NCBI RefSeq assembly: GCF_000332295.1
Contig: NZ_KB235930.1
Coordinates: 3,871,895 to 3,935,894, forward strand
Reading direction: 5' to 3'
DNA length: 64,000 nucleotides
DNA from: Fortiea contorta PCC 7126
Lineage (GTDB): Bacteria > Cyanobacteriota > Cyanobacteriia > Cyanobacteriales > Nostocaceae
Position numbers and translations under genes: made by a program. Positions 60,087 to 64,000 of this stretch are shown in pieces. Numbering within the stretch: position 1 is the stretch's first letter; the number at the start of each line of letters is the position of its first letter. The notes beneath the pieces were generated by a model. The model did no database searches, was not told the origin of the DNA, and was given only the letters and a program-made list of their open reading frames with translations.

Positions 60087-61286
60087 TTATCTAATGAGTG
60101 CAGGTAGCAGAGATTGATCGACATAACTAAGAATCTTGGCGGCTCTATTTTCCCAAGAAAATTGTTGAACAAATTCAATAATCTGAGAATAACCCTCTAT
60201 TTTTCTGGGATAAGTTGCTAAAACATATTGTAGACACGCGGCGAATTGTTTTGGGTTATCTGGTTCACACCAAGCAGCGATCGCTTGAGTGTTTTTAAAC
60301 TCTATTAAGGAGGGAATTTCTGTAGCGACGATGGGCGTTCCAGAGGCGAAATAGTCAAATAATTTGAGGGGAGATGTGAAAGTCGCGGCTTTTCCTGAAC
60401 AATGAGGATGGGCTAAAATATCTGCTGCTTGTAATAAGGATGCTAATTCATTATGTAATATATAACCTAAAAAGATAATATTATTGACTTGTTTGCTTGC
60501 GGCTAATTGTTGATAATGTTCTACTTCATCAGATTTACCACCTGCACAAACAAACTGAACAGTCGGCATTTCTTTTGCTACTTCAATCAGTAAGTCAATA
60601 CCTTTAAATTGTTGTAGTGCTCCTGCATATACTATTAAATGTGAGTCTTTATTTTTCAGAAGTTTTTCCCGCCATTTTGCAGCTTTTTCTGGCTGTCTGA
60701 GCATAAATAAACTATTAAAACCATTGTGTAATTTAATCACTTTGTCTGGAGGCATACCATTTTTAATCATACTTTCACGAATAGTATCGACAACTGTTAT
60801 TGCAATTTGAAAAAGAGGACTTTTGACGATTTCCGGTTCAAATTGTTTATCTTCATGGTGGTGATGTTCATAAATGGAGGGAATACCATTTTTAATTGCT
60901 GCTTTGATTAAATTCCAATTACGAGTATGCAAAAGTTTAGTATTAGGAAATATATAGAAAGGAAAATAATATTTTGAGGCGATGGTATTAGAATTAGTTA
61001 ATTTGCTGGGGAAGTTATCGATAGGCCAAGGCATAGGTAATGGAGCGACTTTGAGTTGATGATGTAGGTTATAGTATTTAATGAGTTTTTCTGGAGGTGT
61101 GATCGGTTTAAATGGATGAATTAATTGGATGAGATTAATAGCTTTGACACCTTTACACGGATATACTAAAACAGTTGAATAGCCTAAATTTGCTGCACCA
61201 TTAGCTGCATTTGTGGACTGGACTAGATGAGCTTCTGGCTTGGGTAAATCTGATTGAATGTAGAAAATATAGTTATCTTTTTTCAT
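60087..61286 (-). CDS. GT4-type glycosyltransferase
   Basis: 399 residues, GT-B fold. IVYAGALQQFKGIDLLIEVAKEM (near 220), FLGYILHNELASLLQAADI and LKLFDYFASGTPIVATEIPS are the usual family-4 donor-site elements. Overlaps the stop region of the ABC exporter gene by 14 bp, so translation is coupled. Confidence 0.88.
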   Translation of the reverse strand: MKKDNYIFYIQSDLPKPEAHLVQSTNAANGAANLGYSTVLVYPCKGVKAINLIQLIHPFKPITPPEKLIKYYNLHHQLKVAPLPMPWPIDNFPSKLTNSNTIASKYYFPFYIFPNTKLLHTRNWNLIKAAIKNGIPSIYEHHHHEDKQFEPEIVKSPLFQIAITVVDTIRESMIKNGMPPDKVIKLHNGFNSLFMLRQPEKAAKWREKLLKNKDSHLIVYAGALQQFKGIDLLIEVAKEMPTVQFVCAGGKSDEVEHYQQLAASKQVNNIIFLGYILHNELASLLQAADILAHPHCSGKAATFTSPLKLFDYFASGTPIVATEIPSLIEFKNTQAIAAWCEPDNPKQFAACLQYVLATYPRKIEGYSQIIEFVQQFSWENRAAKILSYVDQSLLPALIR

Positions 61287-63537
61287 TATTGCCTATTTTT
61301 AGACTATGCTCGAATTTTTCTAATTTATCGAACAAATGGATAGCAGAGTTATATGCTTCTGCAACTAATTTGTTTTGCTCTTGTGCGTCGTATAGTTCGT
61401 TATCAGCTAAAGAATGCAGAACTCCCATAATGATATTGATGCAGCTACGGAAATCTTCAAAAATATGCGTAAAACTTTGATATCTTGTAATTACACTATT
61501 ATTTTTTTCGATAGATGAAAAAGATTGATTTTTAATTTGCTGATTAAATATATCGTCAAAAATATCAATAATTGTGATAATTCTTAAGGATGAAATATTA
61601 GATGCTGCAATTAATTCTCTTCGCTCTGGGAAACTGTCTACTAGGTCGTCTAGTAGTAAAAGTAGAAAGCCAATCATCGAGTTAAGCTGATTCCTAATTT
61701 CATGAGAAATGCGGACTAAGCTTTGATATTGTTGGGTGGTAGCTTCCGGATGATTGTTAAATTGCATAAAGTAAAGGCGCGAGTAATAACCACCTTTTTT
61801 TAATAGTTCTTCGTGAGTTCCTATCTCGACAACACGTCCTTGATCTAGGACAGCAATTTGATGAGCTTTTTGGATTGTAGATAGGCGGTGAGCAATAATT
61901 AAAGTTGTGCGATCGCGGCTAAGATCGTCAAGGGCGCTTTGCACTAAACGTTCAGAAACTGTATCTAACGCGCTGGTAGCTTCATCTAAAATGAGAATTT
62001 CTGGATTTTGTAGCAAAGCACGAGCGATCGCTATTCTTTGTCTCTGTCCACCAGATAACATGACACCGCGATCGCCAATTAAGGTATCAAATCCTTGGGG
62101 TAATTTGCTAATAAATTCATAAGCATTTGCTCGTTTTGCTGCTGATAAAATTTCATCATCAGTAGCATTAGCACGACCATAAATGATGTTATTTCGCACT
62201 GAATCATTGAACAAAAAAGTATCTTGACTGACGATTCCCATCTTGTGACGCACGGATGTGAGATCGAAGTCGCGCAAATCCCTACCATCAATAGTGATAG
62301 AGCCGGATAATGGATCGTAAAATCTGGGTAGGAGGTCTGCTAAGGTTGATTTACCAGCGCCAGAACCACCCACTAAAGCCAGCGTATGACCACGAGGTAA
62401 AAATAAATCTACATCTTTAAGTACTAACTTTTCATGATCAGGGTACGCAAAAGAAAGGGAATTAAAATGTACTCCTTTCTCTAATTTTGTATAGGAAATT
62501 TTCCCTCTGCTCATGAAGAGTTTATTATCTTGATTTAAAAACTCTGTCACCGTATTCACACTAGCGGTGGTACTAGCCAAGCTACTACGGACAGTGTTTA
62601 ATTGCGAAATTAATGGTAGCAGTCGTAATAATACTAATAAATATGTTAGTAGTACAGCGGATAAAGAAGCAATTTGATTTGCTAATAAAAACTTACTTAA
62701 AAATACAATTAATAGTAATGCGGTAATTCCCATGACCTCGCTCAGAGGGGCGATGGCTTCCGAATTAACTTGAGATTGAAAATCTGCTTTTTCCCGGGCG
62801 CGAATTAAGTTTTTCACCTTATGATATTCCTTCTCTTCATTTCCCGTAGCTTTTACTAAGCGAATACCATTTAAAATCTCCAGCATAGCAATTGAATAAG
62901 CTTTAGACATCTCACTCAATTGCTTACCAAATCTTTTAGACCGAGAAATTGCATACTGATTTACTAATGTCACTAAAGATAATAAAACCGTAGCCGCCAG
63001 TGTCAACTTCCAAGAAATTGACAACAATAATCCAACAAACACTAAGATAGTAATTCCTAAAATAAGTAGCTTAATTGTCAGACCAATAGCAGTTGCGGCT
63101 CGACTAATTTCCCCTCCCAGACGATTGATTAAATCGCCAACCTTCATCTTGGCATAATAATCTATGTCTATTTCTAATAATATTTTTAATCCAGTTTCTC
63201 GCATATCTGACATCAGTCTTCTGGTTAAAGAACTCGATGCTAATGTACTAGTGTATGTAGCTAAATTTTTGAGAAAAATAGTAAATATAATTACCCCAGC
63301 CATGACCGTGAGCCGATAATTTTCTGGAACCTGATCAAAGGGAGTCATAATTGCTTTCAAAATACCTGGGGCTTTGCTTAAATCTGCTTGTTCACCCACA
63401 ATTTTTAAAACTATCGGCACAATTAATGCGGTGCTGACACCGTTAAATAAACCTCCAGAAAATCCCAAGACTATCGTCAGAATTATTAAACCCGGGTACG
63501 GTTTAGCAAATTTTAATATTAGTTTCCTAGTAGACAT
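61273..63537 (-). CDS. ABC exporter (MsbA/HepA type) with a HisKA-like C-terminal tail
   Basis: 754 residues. Six membrane helices (1-310), then an ATPase: Walker A GGSGAGKST near 388, LSGGQRQRIAIARAL near 493, Walker B EILILDEATSALD near 513, H-loop IIAHRLST. Unlike usual exporters (about 590-610) it has ~155 more residues. This tail holds YQSLVRISHEIRNQLNSMIG (His near 611), an H-box-like motif of histidine-kinase dimerisation domains, and a diverged repeat ~77 residues later (YQSFTHIFEDFRSCINIIMG) in which the His is Glu. No HATPase domain follows. It probably exports a glycolipid or polysaccharide precursor built by the neighbouring glycosyltransferases. Confidence 0.88.
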   Translation of the reverse strand: MSTRKLILKFAKPYPGLIILTIVLGFSGGLFNGVSTALIVPIVLKIVGEQADLSKAPGILKAIMTPFDQVPENYRLTVMAGVIIFTIFLKNLATYTSTLASSSLTRRLMSDMRETGLKILLEIDIDYYAKMKVGDLINRLGGEISRAATAIGLTIKLLILGITILVFVGLLLSISWKLTLAATVLLSLVTLVNQYAISRSKRFGKQLSEMSKAYSIAMLEILNGIRLVKATGNEEKEYHKVKNLIRAREKADFQSQVNSEAIAPLSEVMGITALLLIVFLSKFLLANQIASLSAVLLTYLLVLLRLLPLISQLNTVRSSLASTTASVNTVTEFLNQDNKLFMSRGKISYTKLEKGVHFNSLSFAYPDHEKLVLKDVDLFLPRGHTLALVGGSGAGKSTLADLLPRFYDPLSGSITIDGRDLRDFDLTSVRHKMGIVSQDTFLFNDSVRNNIIYGRANATDDEILSAAKRANAYEFISKLPQGFDTLIGDRGVMLSGGQRQRIAIARALLQNPEILILDEATSALDTVSERLVQSALDDLSRDRTTLIIAHRLSTIQKAHQIAVLDQGRVVEIGTHEELLKKGGYYSRLYFMQFNNHPEATTQQYQSLVRISHEIRNQLNSMIGFLLLLLDDLVDSFPERRELIAASNISSLRIITIIDIFDDIFNQQIKNQSFSSIEKNNSVITRYQSFTHIFEDFRSCINIIMGVLHSLADNELYDAQEQNKLVAEAYNSAIHLFDKLEKFEHSLKIGNNEKR

Positions 63538-63575
63538 AAGTTATTTTGATAAAAATTAGTTCATTATTATAATTT

Positions 63576-64000
63576 TTACAAGCGAGCAATTACCGAATCC
63601 AAATTAATAGCCATCGCCTCGATACTATATTTTTCTATACATCTTTTTCTAGCTTTTATCCCTTGAGCATTTGCTAAATCTAAGTTTTGAAATATCAATT
63701 GAATTTTGTCGGCGATTTGTTCAGGACAATTAGGTTCAACTAAATAACCAGTGTCACCTAAAATTTCGGGAATATCTCCTACAAATGTTGATAACACAGG
63801 TTTAGCCATCGCCATTCCATCTGTTAGTTTCAAAGGAAATTGAGCGCGGGTTTCTGGTGTATCTCGTTGCGGTACAACAATAATATGAGCAGCAGCTATC
63901 ACATCAGGCATTATATCTGCAGGATAATTAGGAAGCTTAATGATCCAGTGTCCCCATTTTTGTGTCAGTTGTTCATCATAATTATCATAGGGACTACCAC
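63576..64000 (-). CDS. GT4-type glycosyltransferase, 5' part beyond the window
   Basis: C-terminal ~141 codons: DVIAAAHIIVVPQRDTPETR, KLTDGMAMAKPVLSTFVGDI and GYLVEPNCPEQIADKI, family-4 donor-site elements. The frame is open to the window edge (SPYDNYDEQLTQKWGHWIIK just upstream), so the annotated internal ATG at 63911 is not the start. First visible gene of the sugar cluster. Confidence 0.82.
   Translation of the reverse strand, partial: GSPYDNYDEQLTQKWGHWIIKLPNYPADIMPDVIAAAHIIVVPQRDTPETRAQFPLKLTDGMAMAKPVLSTFVGDIPEILGDTGYLVEPNCPEQIADKIQLIFQNLDLANAQGIKARKRCIEKYSIEAMAINLDSVIARL

Noticed and set aside
1-64000. CRISPR arrays, rRNA and tRNA genes
   Set aside because: No spaced identical 28-37 bp repeats, no rRNA-like stretch and no cloverleaf with a GGTTCRA-type T-loop was recognised by eye; a tRNA scan and covariance search would be the proper test.

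Overview
The window comes from a cyanobacterium, most likely a filamentous heterocyst-forming one (Nostoc/Tolypothrix/Calothrix-like). The evidence is the very frequent HIP1 octamer GCGATCGC, short GC-rich tandem repeats between genes, cyanobacteria-only families (DUF4335/DUF3038, DUF4346, DUF6335, Psb32, GuaB3, the Npun_R2821-like family), and the small RNA Yfr1 between guaB3 and trxA. No rRNA, tRNA or CRISPR array was recognised.

Layout. 1-6.1 kb: a 4Fe-4S ferredoxin, a YiaA-like membrane protein, the DUF3038/DUF4335 pair and mutS2. 6.2-7.5 kb: a MazF-type toxin-antitoxin cassette sitting between two copies of the 5' end of mutS2. 8-11.5 kb: guaB3, yfr1, trxA and a LOG-family gene. 11.5-12.3 kb: a 204-bp MITE-like element with a 9-bp target duplication. 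12.3-24.2 kb: ordinary chromosome (MBOAT/SGNH acyltransfer pair, PBP4-type dacB, a labA-like/lptC operon, metG, a PlsC-like acyltransferase, an alpha/beta hydrolase, an EcsC-family protein).

24.3-37.7 kb is an accessory island. It begins with toxin-antitoxin genes (a YafQ/RelE pair, two lone antitoxin-like genes, and a DUF433/DUF5615 pair whose toxin is cut by a second copy of the MITE). A frameshifted IS4-type element follows, then a plasmid- or phage-like integrative block (27.7-35 kb). This block has a tyrosine recombinase with a 15-bp inverted repeat beside its gene, ribbon-helix-helix and winged-helix-like regulators, a tightly overlapped operon of unknown small and membrane proteins, and a large IS110-like DEDD recombinase. 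Between the operon and the recombinase lies a complete hammerhead ribozyme, followed by about 220 nt of repeat-rich structured sequence that could be a guide ('bridge') RNA. This is the most unusual feature of the window. A decayed IS630 inside a decayed IS4-type element closes the island and has truncated a glycosyltransferase.

37.7-43.5 kb: a methyltransferase, then a stress-type cluster (DUF6335, DJ-1/PfpI fused to a ferritin-like domain, SRPBCC, a secreted/anchored protein, a cupin, Mn catalase). 43.6-57 kb: an ABC sugar permease, a HupE-like protein, surE, psb32, DUF4346, a FemAB-like acyltransferase, a RibD-like reductase, a Cache/HAMP histidine kinase, a Gfo/Idh/MocA oxidoreductase, rnc and a UbiB-type kinase. 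57-64 kb: a minus-strand polysaccharide cluster (GT4, an ABC exporter, GT4, a GT10-like gene, two Npun_R2821-like genes). The ABC exporter carries a C-terminal tail that looks like two histidine-kinase dimerisation domains without a catalytic domain.
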